From: Pseudomonadota bacterium
Lineage (GTDB): Bacteria > Pseudomonadota > Gammaproteobacteria > Steroidobacterales > Steroidobacteraceae
NCBI GenBank assembly: GCA_021777555.1
Contig: JAJYDK010000013.1
Span: forward strand, 1 to 64,000
Reading direction: 5' to 3'
Length of the DNA: 64,000 nucleotides
Shown: piece by piece, positions 46,691-54,775 of the stretch
How positions within the stretch are numbered: the stretch's first letter is position 1
Layout: every line of letters begins with the position of its first letter
The notes under the pieces: model-generated
What the model was told of the DNA's origin: nothing
The model's input: the letters and a program-made list of their open reading frames with translations, nothing else
Database searches by the model: none
Position numbers and translations under genes: made by a program

Positions 46691-49264
46691 TCAGTAGCGG
46701 TAGATGGCGGTAAGGCCGAAGGTGCGGGGGCGGAAAGTGTATTGGTTCTGCAGGCGCGTAGCCCGTTCGCACGCCGGCGTGACAGTGCCGTTGTTGGCGC
46801 ATACCCCCGGATCGATCGACCAGTCCTCGCCGGTCGTGGTGTGGGTATCGGTGAGGTTGTTGACGAACGCCTCAACGCGCCAGGCCCCGAAGCGCATGCC
46901 GCCGCGCAGCGATACCAGATTGGTGGAGCCCAACGGATAGTATGCGGGATCGTACTGCGCGCTCAGCGGATCTTCCTGCGGCGTCAGCCAGTGATTGCTG
47001 CCCATGTATTCGTCGTCGACGCGCATGAACGAGCCGTGACCGAAGAGTCGGAAGTCATATTGAAGGCCGAGCGAGACGGTGACCGGCGGGGTCGGGGTGC
47101 CGGCGGTGCCGGAGCCGCTTTCGCCGGTGATGGCCTCGCCGGTGACCACGAGATTCACCGGAGGCGGTCCCGGGAACCCCGCATTCTGCGTGAAGCGTGC
47201 GTCGGTGTAGCCGGCGGTCAGGTTGGCCGTGAGATGCTCGGTGAGCAGGAGCTGCGCCTGCAGGTCCACACCCTTGACGACGGCGGAGCCGAGATTGTCT
47301 ATGAACGAGATCTGGCAAATCGGCGGCACCACGGTCTGCTGGATGTTATTCCACTTGATGTAGTACGCGCTGGTGGCGAGGCTGACCCGGTGATCGAAAT
47401 TGTTCTTGGCGCCTATCTCGTAACTGTTGACCGTATCGGAATTGAAGGTCTGCGGCGCACTGTTGATGCCGAAATTCTGGAAGTCCGTCGCGCAGGCCGC
47501 GTACGGCACCGGATTGTTGGCCCCGCCCGGCCGGAATCCCTTGGCGTACGTGGCGTAGAACAGGTTGTCGTGGTTGAGCTGGTAGGCGATGCTGACCTTC
47601 GGGGTGAAGGCGCTCTGGCTCTGCGAGCCGTTGCCGGTCTGCGTCGTCAGGAAGAGCTGCGGTCCGCCGGTCAGGGTGTCGAACGTGTACTTCACGTGTG
47701 ATTCACGCAGTCCGACCGTGAGTTTCCACTGGTGGGTGAAAGCGTAGGTGGCCTGCCCGTACAGGGCGTATTGAGTGTCCGTGGAGTGCGTTTGGAGGAA
47801 GTACGAGTCGTTGGGAAAGCGCGGATCGTATGGCAGGGGTCCGAGGTCGGTCTGGGTCGCCGCGTCGTAAATATAGAACGGACAGACGAACTGCCCCGGG
47901 CAGGTGTACGGTGTCCCGTAGTAGGCCTGCGACAGCTCGTTGAGCAGCGGGTCGTGGATCTGCTCCAGGTAGGTCTGGCGATTGCGGCTGAAGAACAGGC
48001 CGGTGGTCCAGGTCAACCGGGAGGCGGGGTCGTTCGACTGCAGCCGCACTTCCTCCACGAGGTTCTGCTGACCGTTGTCGACGGTTGCGGGCGCGCGATA
48101 ATTGGTGGCACCCGCGGGCAGATGCACTCCGTTGGCGTCCAGCAGCAGCGGCAGGCTGTTGGCGACCGAGAAGAACACCACATTCTGATAGAAGCCCAGA
48201 TTGTAGAGTGTGCCCTCGTAGCCGCTGGTCTCCTTGCGGTGATAGTAGGAGAGGTTGTTGATGAGCTCGACTTTGCCGAAGTTGCCCGAGATACGCAGCG
48301 ACGGCAGGTAGAATTTGTCGGGAATCTGCCGCAGGTCGGGATCGGCACTGACGAAGTGGTTGCTGCCCGGATTGGAGTACAGCGGCCAGTAGTCGTTGGT
48401 ATTGTGCGCGGTCCGGCTCTGGTACATGAAGGAAGGCCGCGCAGTCCAGGTGTCATTGATCTTCCAGACCGCCTCCAGGCGGAACATCTTCCAGTTGGCG
48501 TAATTGGCGTTGTGCTGCACGGAGGCGAGGGTCACGGGATTGATCAGATCGATGTACCCGCCCTCGTGCCGGTAGTACACGTCGGCGCGGATGCCGAAGC
48601 GGCCGGCGACGAGCGGCGTGCCGGCCGCCAGACCCGCCTCGTAGCCCGGCGCTCCGCCTTGCGTGTCCTCGACCGTCATCTTGCCGTACGCGCTCGTGCG
48701 CGTCAGGCTGGCCGGTGTCGTGATGTAGCGGACTGTGCCACCTTCGGAGCCGGCGCCGAACAGCGTGCCTTGTGGGCCGCGCAGCACTTCGATGCGCTGG
48801 AGGTCGAAGGCGACCGGCAGTGCCTCGTCGGGGTCGAATGCCAGGGCGCGCATCTGGATGGGCGTATCGTTGATGTAGATACCGGTGGTGCCCGAGCCGC
48901 CATCGTTGGCGATGCCGCGGATGGCGATGTTGTGCGTGCCGGTGTCGTCGATGTGGATGCCGGGAGTGAAGCGCGCCAATTGTTGAATGTCCTCGATGCC
49001 GCGCATGTCCATCTGCGACCGGGACAGTGCCGAGATACTCATCGGCACCTTGCTGATCGATTCGGCCCGCCGCGTGGCAGTGACGACGATTTCCTCCAAT
49101 TTGAGGCCGGTGGATCCGGTGCCGGCTCCCGTGTCGGCCGGACTCGCCGCGAACGCGGGCGCGGCCGCGAGCGCGCCTGCCACCGCAAGATGGATCAGTC
49201 GGTGACGTGAAACGTGGCGCGCCGGCCGGTGAAATGGCTGGCTGCCGTGTGCATGATCGAGCAT
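46691..49264 (-). CDS. TonB-dependent outer-membrane receptor
   Basis: An 857-residue receptor with signal sequence (LIHLAVAGALAAAPAFA), TonB box LEEIVVTATRR, plug domain (DIQQLARFTPGIHIDDTGTH, FGAGSEGGTVRYITTPAS) and a 22-strand barrel ending RPRTFGLTAIYRY, a proper terminal aromatic. It imports an unknown ligand with energy from TonB. It diverges from iclR, and a 16-bp operator shared with iclR and the aldehyde dehydrogenase gene lies 95 bp upstream of its start, so it probably belongs to the catabolic island and imports its substrate or a glycoside. A GGGAG site precedes the ATG. Confidence 0.92.
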   Translation of the reverse strand: MLDHAHGSQPFHRPARHVSRHRLIHLAVAGALAAAPAFAASPADTGAGTGSTGLKLEEIVVTATRRAESISKVPMSISALSRSQMDMRGIEDIQQLARFTPGIHIDDTGTHNIAIRGIANDGGSGTTGIYINDTPIQMRALAFDPDEALPVAFDLQRIEVLRGPQGTLFGAGSEGGTVRYITTPASLTRTSAYGKMTVEDTQGGAPGYEAGLAAGTPLVAGRFGIRADVYYRHEGGYIDLINPVTLASVQHNANYANWKMFRLEAVWKINDTWTARPSFMYQSRTAHNTNDYWPLYSNPGSNHFVSADPDLRQIPDKFYLPSLRISGNFGKVELINNLSYYHRKETSGYEGTLYNLGFYQNVVFFSVANSLPLLLDANGVHLPAGATNYRAPATVDNGQQNLVEEVRLQSNDPASRLTWTTGLFFSRNRQTYLEQIHDPLLNELSQAYYGTPYTCPGQFVCPFYIYDAATQTDLGPLPYDPRFPNDSYFLQTHSTDTQYALYGQATYAFTHQWKLTVGLRESHVKYTFDTLTGGPQLFLTTQTGNGSQSQSAFTPKVSIAYQLNHDNLFYATYAKGFRPGGANNPVPYAACATDFQNFGINSAPQTFNSDTVNSYEIGAKNNFDHRVSLATSAYYIKWNNIQQTVVPPICQISFIDNLGSAVVKGVDLQAQLLLTEHLTANLTAGYTDARFTQNAGFPGPPPVNLVVTGEAITGESGSGTAGTPTPPVTVSLGLQYDFRLFGHGSFMRVDDEYMGSNHWLTPQEDPLSAQYDPAYYPLGSTNLVSLRGGMRFGAWRVEAFVNNLTDTHTTTGEDWSIDPGVCANNGTVTPACERATRLQNQYTFRPRTFGLTAIYRY

Positions 49265-49358
49265 GACGCAGACTCCCCGAATTCTTCAGGCGACCCCTCG
49301 GACCGAGTTCTGTACCGTGGCCCGGCCCCCGCCCGGACACGTGTAGCGACGCATCTTG

Positions 49359-49374
49359 TATCGATTAACAATAA
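49359..49374. promoter_or_regulatory. Operator copy 1 (TonB receptor side)
   Basis: TATCGATTAACAATAA matches TATCGnTnAnCnATA. With flanking bases it also forms CGATTA-acaa-TAATCG (49362-49377). It sits upstream of the TonB receptor gene and is 16/18 identical, with two preceding bases included, to the copy at the aldehyde dehydrogenase gene. Confidence 0.6.
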
Positions 49375-49427
49375 TCGCGCATCGCGGAATTTACTCTAAT
49401 TCAACCTGGGCACAGCGTCAAATCATC

Positions 49428-49444
49428 CTATCGGTTACCGATAG
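49428..49444. promoter_or_regulatory. Operator copy 2, perfect palindrome at the iclR promoter
   Basis: CTATCGGT-T-ACCGATAG is a perfect 17-bp palindrome ending 5 bp before the -10 element of iclR. It overlaps the -35/spacer region, so binding by IclR should repress its own promoter. Confidence 0.7.
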
Positions 49445-49449
49445 TCAGG

Positions 49450-49455
49450 TATACT
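49450..49455 (+). promoter_or_regulatory. -10 element of iclR, implying a leaderless mRNA
   Basis: TATACT (5 of 6) ends 6 bp before the iclR ATG. Transcription would then begin at or next to the A of the start codon, and no ribosome site is present upstream, so the message is probably leaderless. Confidence 0.5.
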
Positions 49456-49461
49456 TTCTCA

Positions 49462-50325
49462 ATGGCAAGGACAAACGCGAACCGGACCGCGAAGACCGGC
49501 GTGGCGCGGCCACGCAAGGCTGCCGCGGGCTCCACGGGCCGCCCGGCCCCCCATGATCCGCTGTTCAACGATTCGGTACAGAAGGCGCTTGCCGTGCTCG
49601 AGGCGTTTGGGCGGGGACGACGCGTGCTCAAGCTGGCCGAGACCGCCGAGGCGGCCGCCATCACCAAGGCTTCGGCGCAGCGCTGCATCCATACCCTCGA
49701 AGTGTTGGGTTATCTGCAACGCGACTCGCGCAGCACCGGCTGGATGCTGACACCGCGCGCCCTTGGGTTTGCCCGCGCCTACCTCTCCGGCTACCGACTC
49801 ATCGAACAGGCGACCCGTCACCTGGTGGATCTCAACCAGGCCACGGGAGAGTCCGTCAGCCTCTCCGAGCCCGATGGCACCGAGATGGTGTTCGTGGCCC
49901 GATTCCCAAGCCACAAGCGCTTCATGATCGACTTCCCGGTCGGCACGCGTCTGCCGATGTATTGCACGGCTTCCGGTCGCGCATATCTGGCGGCCCTGCC
50001 ATCCGCGGAAGCGCAAAACCTGCTGCACCGCTCGTCGCTGCGCGCCCTGACGCCGATGACCATCACGGACCCGCAGCGCATCATGGAGCGCATCGATGCG
50101 GTTCGCCACGACGGGTATGCCTGCTCGGACCAGGAGTGTTACCGGACCGACCTCACTGTCGCCGCTGCTGTGATCGGCGAAGGCGGCCATCCGGTCGGCG
50201 CCGTCAATCTCTCGGCGCCGACCAGCCGCTGGTCGTTCGATGACCTGCGCGCCAAGCTTGCGCCGCTCGTGATCGAGACCGCGCGTGCCGTCTCGAGCGG
50301 CGCAGCCCCGCAGACTCACCGGTAA
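49462..50325 (+). CDS. IclR family transcriptional regulator
   Basis: A 287-residue IclR regulator. After a basic N-terminal tail the winged helix-turn-helix covers about residues 35-95 (SVQKALAVLEAFGRG, AITKASAQRCIHTLEVLGYL), and the GAF-like effector domain has PMYCTASGRAYLAALPS and the C-terminal SVAAAVIGEGG-type core (DLTVAAAVIGEGGHPVGAVN). It diverges from the TonB receptor and is followed by cytochrome c. Three related operators point to a regulon of itself, the receptor and the aldehyde dehydrogenase. The effector is probably an intermediate of the island's pathway. Confidence 0.88.
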   Translation: MARTNANRTAKTGVARPRKAAAGSTGRPAPHDPLFNDSVQKALAVLEAFGRGRRVLKLAETAEAAAITKASAQRCIHTLEVLGYLQRDSRSTGWMLTPRALGFARAYLSGYRLIEQATRHLVDLNQATGESVSLSEPDGTEMVFVARFPSHKRFMIDFPVGTRLPMYCTASGRAYLAALPSAEAQNLLHRSSLRALTPMTITDPQRIMERIDAVRHDGYACSDQECYRTDLTVAAAVIGEGGHPVGAVNLSAPTSRWSFDDLRAKLAPLVIETARAVSSGAAPQTHR

Positions 50326-50351
50326 CCATCATCACCCAGAGGGGGAATGTC

Positions 50352-50846
50352 ATGTCGAACCCGCTCGATCGCGCGCTGCTGCGCAATCTGATTCTAGGCG
50401 CCGCGTTGCTCGGGGCATGCGGCCCGGCCATGGCGGCAACCGCGGGGCATAGCGCCGTATTCAACGCGAACTGCTCCATGTGCCATCAGCTGGGCGCCGC
50501 GGGAGTGCCGGGGCAGTTTCCCCGCCTGGCGGGCCGCGCGGGCGAGATCGCCGCCACGGCGGCGGGCCGCCACTACCTCGAGCGGGTCGTTCTCTACGGC
50601 ATGATGGGTGATATCACGGTGGACGGCACGCCCATCGTCGGGGGCGTCATGCCCTCGTTCGCGACCTTGTCCGACAAGGACCTGGCGGCCGCCCTCAACT
50701 ATGTCGCCAGCCTCGGCGCCACGGGCAAGCTGCATTGGAAGGGCGCGGTGTTCAAACCCGCGGACATTGCGCGCGCCCGCGCCGGCAAGCCGCTCTCGCC
50801 GATGCAGGTGCACACGCTGCGCGAGGCGACTCCGGGCACCAAATAG
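50352..50846 (+). CDS. Monoheme cytochrome c, periplasmic
   Basis: A 164-residue exported class I-like cytochrome with signal peptide (LILGAALLGACGPAMA) and one heme motif, NCSMCHQLG. The Met ligand is probably in GGVMPSFATLSDKDLAAALN. A GAGGGGG site precedes the ATG 26 bp after iclR. Such cytochromes often accept electrons from periplasmic quinoprotein or flavin dehydrogenases, so it may serve oxidation of the imported compound. No partner dehydrogenase of that type is seen in the window. Confidence 0.8.
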   Translation: MSNPLDRALLRNLILGAALLGACGPAMAATAGHSAVFNANCSMCHQLGAAGVPGQFPRLAGRAGEIAATAAGRHYLERVVLYGMMGDITVDGTPIVGGVMPSFATLSDKDLAAALNYVASLGATGKLHWKGAVFKPADIARARAGKPLSPMQVHTLREATPGTK

Positions 50847-50900
50847 ATCCCGGTCGCATGCCCCGCGTGACAGGACGGGCTCTGGCGGCCCCTCGGGCCG

Positions 50901-52355
50901 TCAGAGCTTGACCATCACGTGCCGCGGCACGGTGTAGTCCTCGAGGGAGTACATCGACAGATCCTTGCCGTAACCCGATCGCTTGAAGCCGCCATGCGGC
51001 ATTTCCCGGGCCATGGAGAAGTGTGTGTTGATCCACGTGCAGCCATACTGCAGCCGTGAGGCGACCTGCATCGCTTTTGATACATCACGCGTCCACACGG
51101 ACGAGGCCAGGCCGTATTCCGAGTCGTTCGCCCAGCGGATCGCCTGGTCGGCTTCGGTGAAGCGCGTCAGCGTAATCACCGGCCCGAAAACCTCGCGGCG
51201 CACGATCTCATCCTCCTGGCGCGCCCCGGCGATCACCGTCGGCTCGTAGAAGAACCCGCCACCCTCGCGGGCGCGCCCTCCCGTCGTGACCGTCACGTGC
51301 CTGTTGGCGGCGGCACGCTCCACGAAGCCGCTCACACGGGCGCATTGATCCGCCGATATCACCGGCCCCATGGTGACGGAGGGGTCCTTCTGCGTGCCGA
51401 CCTTCAGGGTCCGGACCGCCTGCGTGACAGCCTCCACGAGGCGATCGTACACGCTCGCCGCGACATAGAGCCGGCAGGCCGCGGTGCAATCCTGGCCCGC
51501 ATTGTAGAAGCCGTAGACGCGCATGCCCTCGGCCACAGCCTCCAGGTCGGCGTCCTCGAAGATGATGACCGGGGCCTTGCCGCCGAGCTCGAGATGGGTA
51601 CGCTTGAGGTTGCCGGCCGCCGCCGCGAGCACCTTCTGACCTGTCGCAACGTCGCCCGTCAGCGAAACCATTCGCACGTGCGGGTGCGCCACGAGAGGCG
51701 CACCGACCGTCTCACCTCGGCCACAGATCACGTTCACGACTCCCTTGGGCAGGAGGTCCCGCAGCGCGCCCGCCAGCTTCAGAACGGTGAGCGGTGTCTG
51801 CTCCGAGGGCTTGAGCACCACGGTGTTGCCCGCGGCCAGGGCGGGAGCGAGCTTCCAGGCGGCCATCATCAGCGGGTAATTCCAGGGAGCGATCGAGCCC
51901 ACCACCCCGATGGGATCGCGGCGGATCATGCTGGTATGGCCGGGCACGTACTCCCCGGCCACCGGTCCGGTCTGCACCCGCACCGCGCCAGCGAAGAATC
52001 GGAACACGTCTGAGATCGAGGGCATCTCGTCGGCGCGCATCGCCCGCAGCGGCTTGCCGGTGTTGAGAGACTCGAGCTCCGCATAGGCGTCCGCCTCGGC
52101 GTCGATGTGCGCGGCGATCTCGAGCAGCGCCCCGGAGCGATGCGCCGGTGTCGTCCGCGACCAGCCGTCGAAGGCCGCCCCGGCCGCTGCGACGGCGGCC
52201 TCGAGCTGCTCGGCAGAGGCCTCGGGAACCGAGGCGATCACCCCGCCCGTGGCCGGGTCGAGGATCCGCTCGGGCGGACCGGCCCCGTCCACCTGCTCAC
52301 CGCCAATGAGGAGCCGTGTCGAAGGGAAGGTTGTGGGGTGCGCGGTGGATGTCAT
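50901..52355 (-). CDS. Aldehyde dehydrogenase, gamma-aminobutyraldehyde dehydrogenase-like
   Basis: A 484-residue NAD-dependent aldehyde dehydrogenase. Motifs include [20 protein letters not shown], catalytic Glu in [19 protein letters not shown] and catalytic Cys in [15 protein letters not shown]. Long stretches match E. coli PatD (YdcW), including [14 protein letters not shown] and [12 protein letters not shown], so 4-aminobutyraldehyde is one candidate. The context (IclR operator 25 bp upstream, deoxysugar-acid genes alongside) allows a different aldehyde such as lactaldehyde. Confidence 0.85.
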   Translation of the reverse strand: MTSTAHPTTFPSTRLLIGGEQVDGAGPPERILDPATGGVIASVPEASAEQLEAAVAAAGAAFDGWSRTTPAHRSGALLEIAAHIDAEADAYAELESLNTGKPLRAMRADEMPSISDVFRFFAGAVRVQTGPVAGEYVPGHTSMIRRDPIGVVGSIAPWNYPLMMAAWKLAPALAAGNTVVLKPSEQTPLTVLKLAGALRDLLPKGVVNVICGRGETVGAPLVAHPHVRMVSLTGDVATGQKVLAAAAGNLKRTHLELGGKAPVIIFEDADLEAVAEGMRVYGFYNAGQDCTAACRLYVAASVYDRLVEAVTQAVRTLKVGTQKDPSVTMGPVISADQCARVSGFVERAAANRHVTVTTGGRAREGGGFFYEPTVIAGARQEDEIVRREVFGPVITLTRFTEADQAIRWANDSEYGLASSVWTRDVSKAMQVASRLQYGCTWINTHFSMAREMPHGGFKRSGYGKDLSMYSLEDYTVPRHVMVKL

Positions 52356-52379
52356 GATGGCCTCGATGCGGCGGCAATG

Positions 52380-52395
52380 TATCGATAATCAATAA
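52380..52395. promoter_or_regulatory. Operator copy 3 (aldehyde dehydrogenase side)
   Basis: TATCGATAATCAATAA lies 25 bp upstream of the aldehyde dehydrogenase ATG. Including the preceding TG it matches the copy near the TonB receptor at 16 of 18 positions and fits TATCGnTnAnCnATA. Confidence 0.6.
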
Positions 52396-52460
52396 GTTAA
52401 CATCGAGTACATTAGGGCCCGCGACCGGGGGACGTCAAATGGGCGACGGATCGCGCCGCG

Positions 52461-53654
52461 TCAGGGATTCGGCGGAGGCTGCCGCCGCAGAAGCGCGGGC
52501 CCGAGGTCCGCGACCGAGCGGCAGCAGAGTTGTCCGAGGACCCGGTCGAGCTCGAGGGCGAGCATCTCGATGGCGCGTCTCACACCCGCCTCGCCACCCG
52601 CCGCCAGGCCATACAGGGCGGCGCGGCCGAGCATGGCGGCATTCGCGCCCAGTGCGAGCGCCTTGGCGATGTCAGTACCGCGGCGAAAGCCGCTGTCGAT
52701 CAGAACGGTCATCCGGTGGCCCACGGCGGCCGCGATTTCCCCGAGCACCTCGATCGGCGCAAGGCAGTAATCGAGCTGGCGGCCGCCATGATTGGTGAGC
52801 ACGATGCCGTCGCAGCCGAGGTCCGCGGCCCGGCGGGCGTCTGATACGGTCAACACACCCTTGATGAGGAGCTTGCGCGGCCAGCGTTGCCGGATCCAGG
52901 CGATGTCATCCCACGTGATGGTGGGCGCGAACATCTGCGGAATGATGGTGCTGCCGCCGACGGCGCTGGCCGCGCCGGGCGGCAGGAACGCCTCGAGGTT
53001 GCGGAACCGCGGCACGCCCTTGCGCAGGAGCACCCGGGTGAGCCAGGAGGGATGACGCAGCGTGTCGAGGATCGCGCGCGGGCGCGGTCTGCCGGGGCGG
53101 AGATAGTTGCGCCGGTCCCATTCCCGGCTGCCGAACACGTTGGCATCGGTGGTGAACAGCAGCGCCTCGAAGCCCGAGGCCGCGGCGCGACGCATGATGT
53201 CCTCGGCGATGGCCCGGTTCTTCATGACATACAGCTGCATCCACAATCGCCCACCCGCCTGGCTCGCGACATCCTCGAGGAGCGTGGTCGAGAGCGTGCT
53301 CAGCGTGTACGGTATGCCAAAGGCCGCCGCCGCCCGTGCGAGCCCGATGTCCCCGTCGGGATGCAGCATGCCGTTGAGTCCGGTGGGCGCGATGGCGATG
53401 GGCGCGTTGCTGGTCGCGCCGAGCAGCTCCGTGCGCAGGCTCCTCCCCTCGGTATCGATCAGCGTGGGGGGCGCGAAGCGCAGCGCGGCGAACGCCTCCC
53501 GGTTGCCCCGCAGCGTCGCCTCCTCTTCCGCGCCGCCCTCCACATACTCGAAGACGAAGCCCGGCACGCGCCGGCGCGCCACCTCGCGCAGGTCCGCGAT
53601 GTTGAGCGCCGCGGAGAGGTTACGCCCATCGAAGGGCAGGCGTTTCCAGGGCAT
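52461..53654 (-). CDS. FMN-dependent alpha-hydroxy-acid dehydrogenase (L-lactate dehydrogenase-like)
   Basis: A 397-residue flavoenzyme of the LldD/glycolate-oxidase family. FMN and substrate residues are in GAEEEATLRGNREAFAAL, PIAIAPTGLNGMLHPDGDIG, and the catalytic His and Arg in LTNHGGRQLDYC; DSGFRRGTDIAKALALGA binds the FMN phosphate. The start at 53654 lies 1 bp after the stop of the SDR remnant. It probably oxidises L-lactate or a related hydroxy acid to the keto acid. L-lactate is the product expected from the neighbouring hydrolase if the pathway is of the L-fucose/L-rhamnose type. Confidence 0.88.
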   Translation of the reverse strand: MPWKRLPFDGRNLSAALNIADLREVARRRVPGFVFEYVEGGAEEEATLRGNREAFAALRFAPPTLIDTEGRSLRTELLGATSNAPIAIAPTGLNGMLHPDGDIGLARAAAAFGIPYTLSTLSTTLLEDVASQAGGRLWMQLYVMKNRAIAEDIMRRAAASGFEALLFTTDANVFGSREWDRRNYLRPGRPRPRAILDTLRHPSWLTRVLLRKGVPRFRNLEAFLPPGAASAVGGSTIIPQMFAPTITWDDIAWIRQRWPRKLLIKGVLTVSDARRAADLGCDGIVLTNHGGRQLDYCLAPIEVLGEIAAAVGHRMTVLIDSGFRRGTDIAKALALGANAAMLGRAALYGLAAGGEAGVRRAIEMLALELDRVLGQLCCRSVADLGPALLRRQPPPNP

Positions 53655-53655
53655 G

Positions 53656-53796
53656 TCAGAAGGTCCATCCGCCGTCGATGTCGGTCGCGACAACACTGGC
53701 GCCCGCGCCGGCGAGCACGCTGGCGCGGCCGATTCCCTGCGCGGCGGCGGTCACGAGGGCAACCTTGCCATTGAGACGAGAGTCGGTGCGGGACAT
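53656..53796 (-). pseudogene. SDR dehydrogenase reduced to 46 codons by an internal in-frame deletion
   Basis: The gene keeps its ribosome site (GAGGGGG), start and stop. It encodes MSRTDSRLNGKVALVTAAAQ, then GIGRASVLAGAGASVVATDI, then DGGWTF and a stop. The first 40 residues are the complete Rossmann start of a short-chain dehydrogenase (TAAAQGIGRA, VVATDID), and DGGWT is how SDRs end. About 200 residues, with the catalytic Ser-Tyr-Lys, are missing. The start resembles 2-keto-3-deoxy-L-fuconate/rhamnonate 4-dehydrogenases, which fits the neighbours. The small product could not catalyse anything. An assembly collapse should be excluded. Confidence 0.8.
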
Positions 53797-53809
53797 GTCG
53801 GGGACCCCC

Positions 53810-54664
53810 TCAGGTGCGCCGCCACGCGATCACGCGCTGGCGCTGCTCGCCGAGCTTCTCGATGCCGAGACTCAGAGTATCGCCCTGCGCAAGATAGATC
53901 GGCTCGGGTTTGCGGCCCATGCCCACACCGGGCGGGGTACCGGTGGTGATGATGTCACCGGGCTCGAGCGTCATGAAGCGGCTGAGATAGCTTACGATCG
54001 TGGCCACGCCGAAGATCATCGTGCGCGTGTTGCCGCTTTGCATGCGCCGCCCGTTGACCTCGAGCCACATATCGAGATTCTGGACGTCGCCGACCTCCTC
54101 GGGCGTGACCAGCCAGGGGCCGACCGGCCCGAAGGTGTCGCAGCCCTTGCCCTTGTCCCAGGTGCCGCCGCGCTCGAGCTGGTATTCGCGCTCCGACAGA
54201 TCGTTGACCACGAGATATCCGGCGACGTGCCCAAGCGCATCCCGCTCCTCGACATGGCGGGCGGTGGTGCCGATGACCACCCCGAGCTCCACCTCCCAGT
54301 CGGTCTTCGTCGAGCCCTTGGGCAGCATGACCTCGTCGTTCGGGCCCTGCAGACAGCTCACCGCCTTGGTGAATACCACCGGCTCGGCGGGAATGGGCAG
54401 ATTGGATTCCACGGCGTGATCGGCATAGTTGAGGCCTATGGCGAGGAATTTGCGCGTGCCGCAGATCGGCACCCCGAGCCGCGGATGTCCGGGCACCACA
54501 GGTAATGTGGCCGGATCGATCGCGGCCAGACGCGCGAGGCTCGCCGGGGCGAGCTGCGCCGGGCCGAGGTCCTCCAGCCGGCCGCTCAGCGAGCGAAGCC
54601 TCCCCTGTGCGTCGAGGAGTCCGGGTTGCTCATGCCCGGCGGGGCCGTAGCGCAGCAGTTTCAC
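53810..54664 (-). CDS. Fumarylacetoacetate hydrolase family protein (2,4-diketo-3-deoxy-L-fuconate hydrolase-like)
   Basis: A 284-residue FAH-fold hydrolase starting with GTG. Metal and substrate residues are in GLNYADHAVESN, KTDWEVELGVVIG (Glu ligands), VVNDLSEREYQLERGGTWDK and the C-terminal ITTGTPPGVGMG. The stretch GGTWDKGKGCDTFGPVGPWL is typical of the diketo-deoxy-sugar-acid hydrolases (LRA6-like), which split 2,4-diketo-3-deoxy-L-fuconate or -rhamnonate into pyruvate and L-lactate. It heads an operon with the SDR remnant and the FMN dehydrogenase. Confidence 0.8.
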   Translation of the reverse strand: MKLLRYGPAGHEQPGLLDAQGRLRSLSGRLEDLGPAQLAPASLARLAAIDPATLPVVPGHPRLGVPICGTRKFLAIGLNYADHAVESNLPIPAEPVVFTKAVSCLQGPNDEVMLPKGSTKTDWEVELGVVIGTTARHVEERDALGHVAGYLVVNDLSEREYQLERGGTWDKGKGCDTFGPVGPWLVTPEEVGDVQNLDMWLEVNGRRMQSGNTRTMIFGVATIVSYLSRFMTLEPGDIITTGTPPGVGMGRKPEPIYLAQGDTLSLGIEKLGEQRQRVIAWRRT

Positions 54665-54775
54665 GGATGAGGCCGCCTTGGGAAGCGAGGTCCATCTGAA
54701 GATGGATGAGACGAATTATCCCAGCCGAACCCCCATCCGTCGATGTGCCGGACCGGAGGGCGGCCGGGCGGTGAG

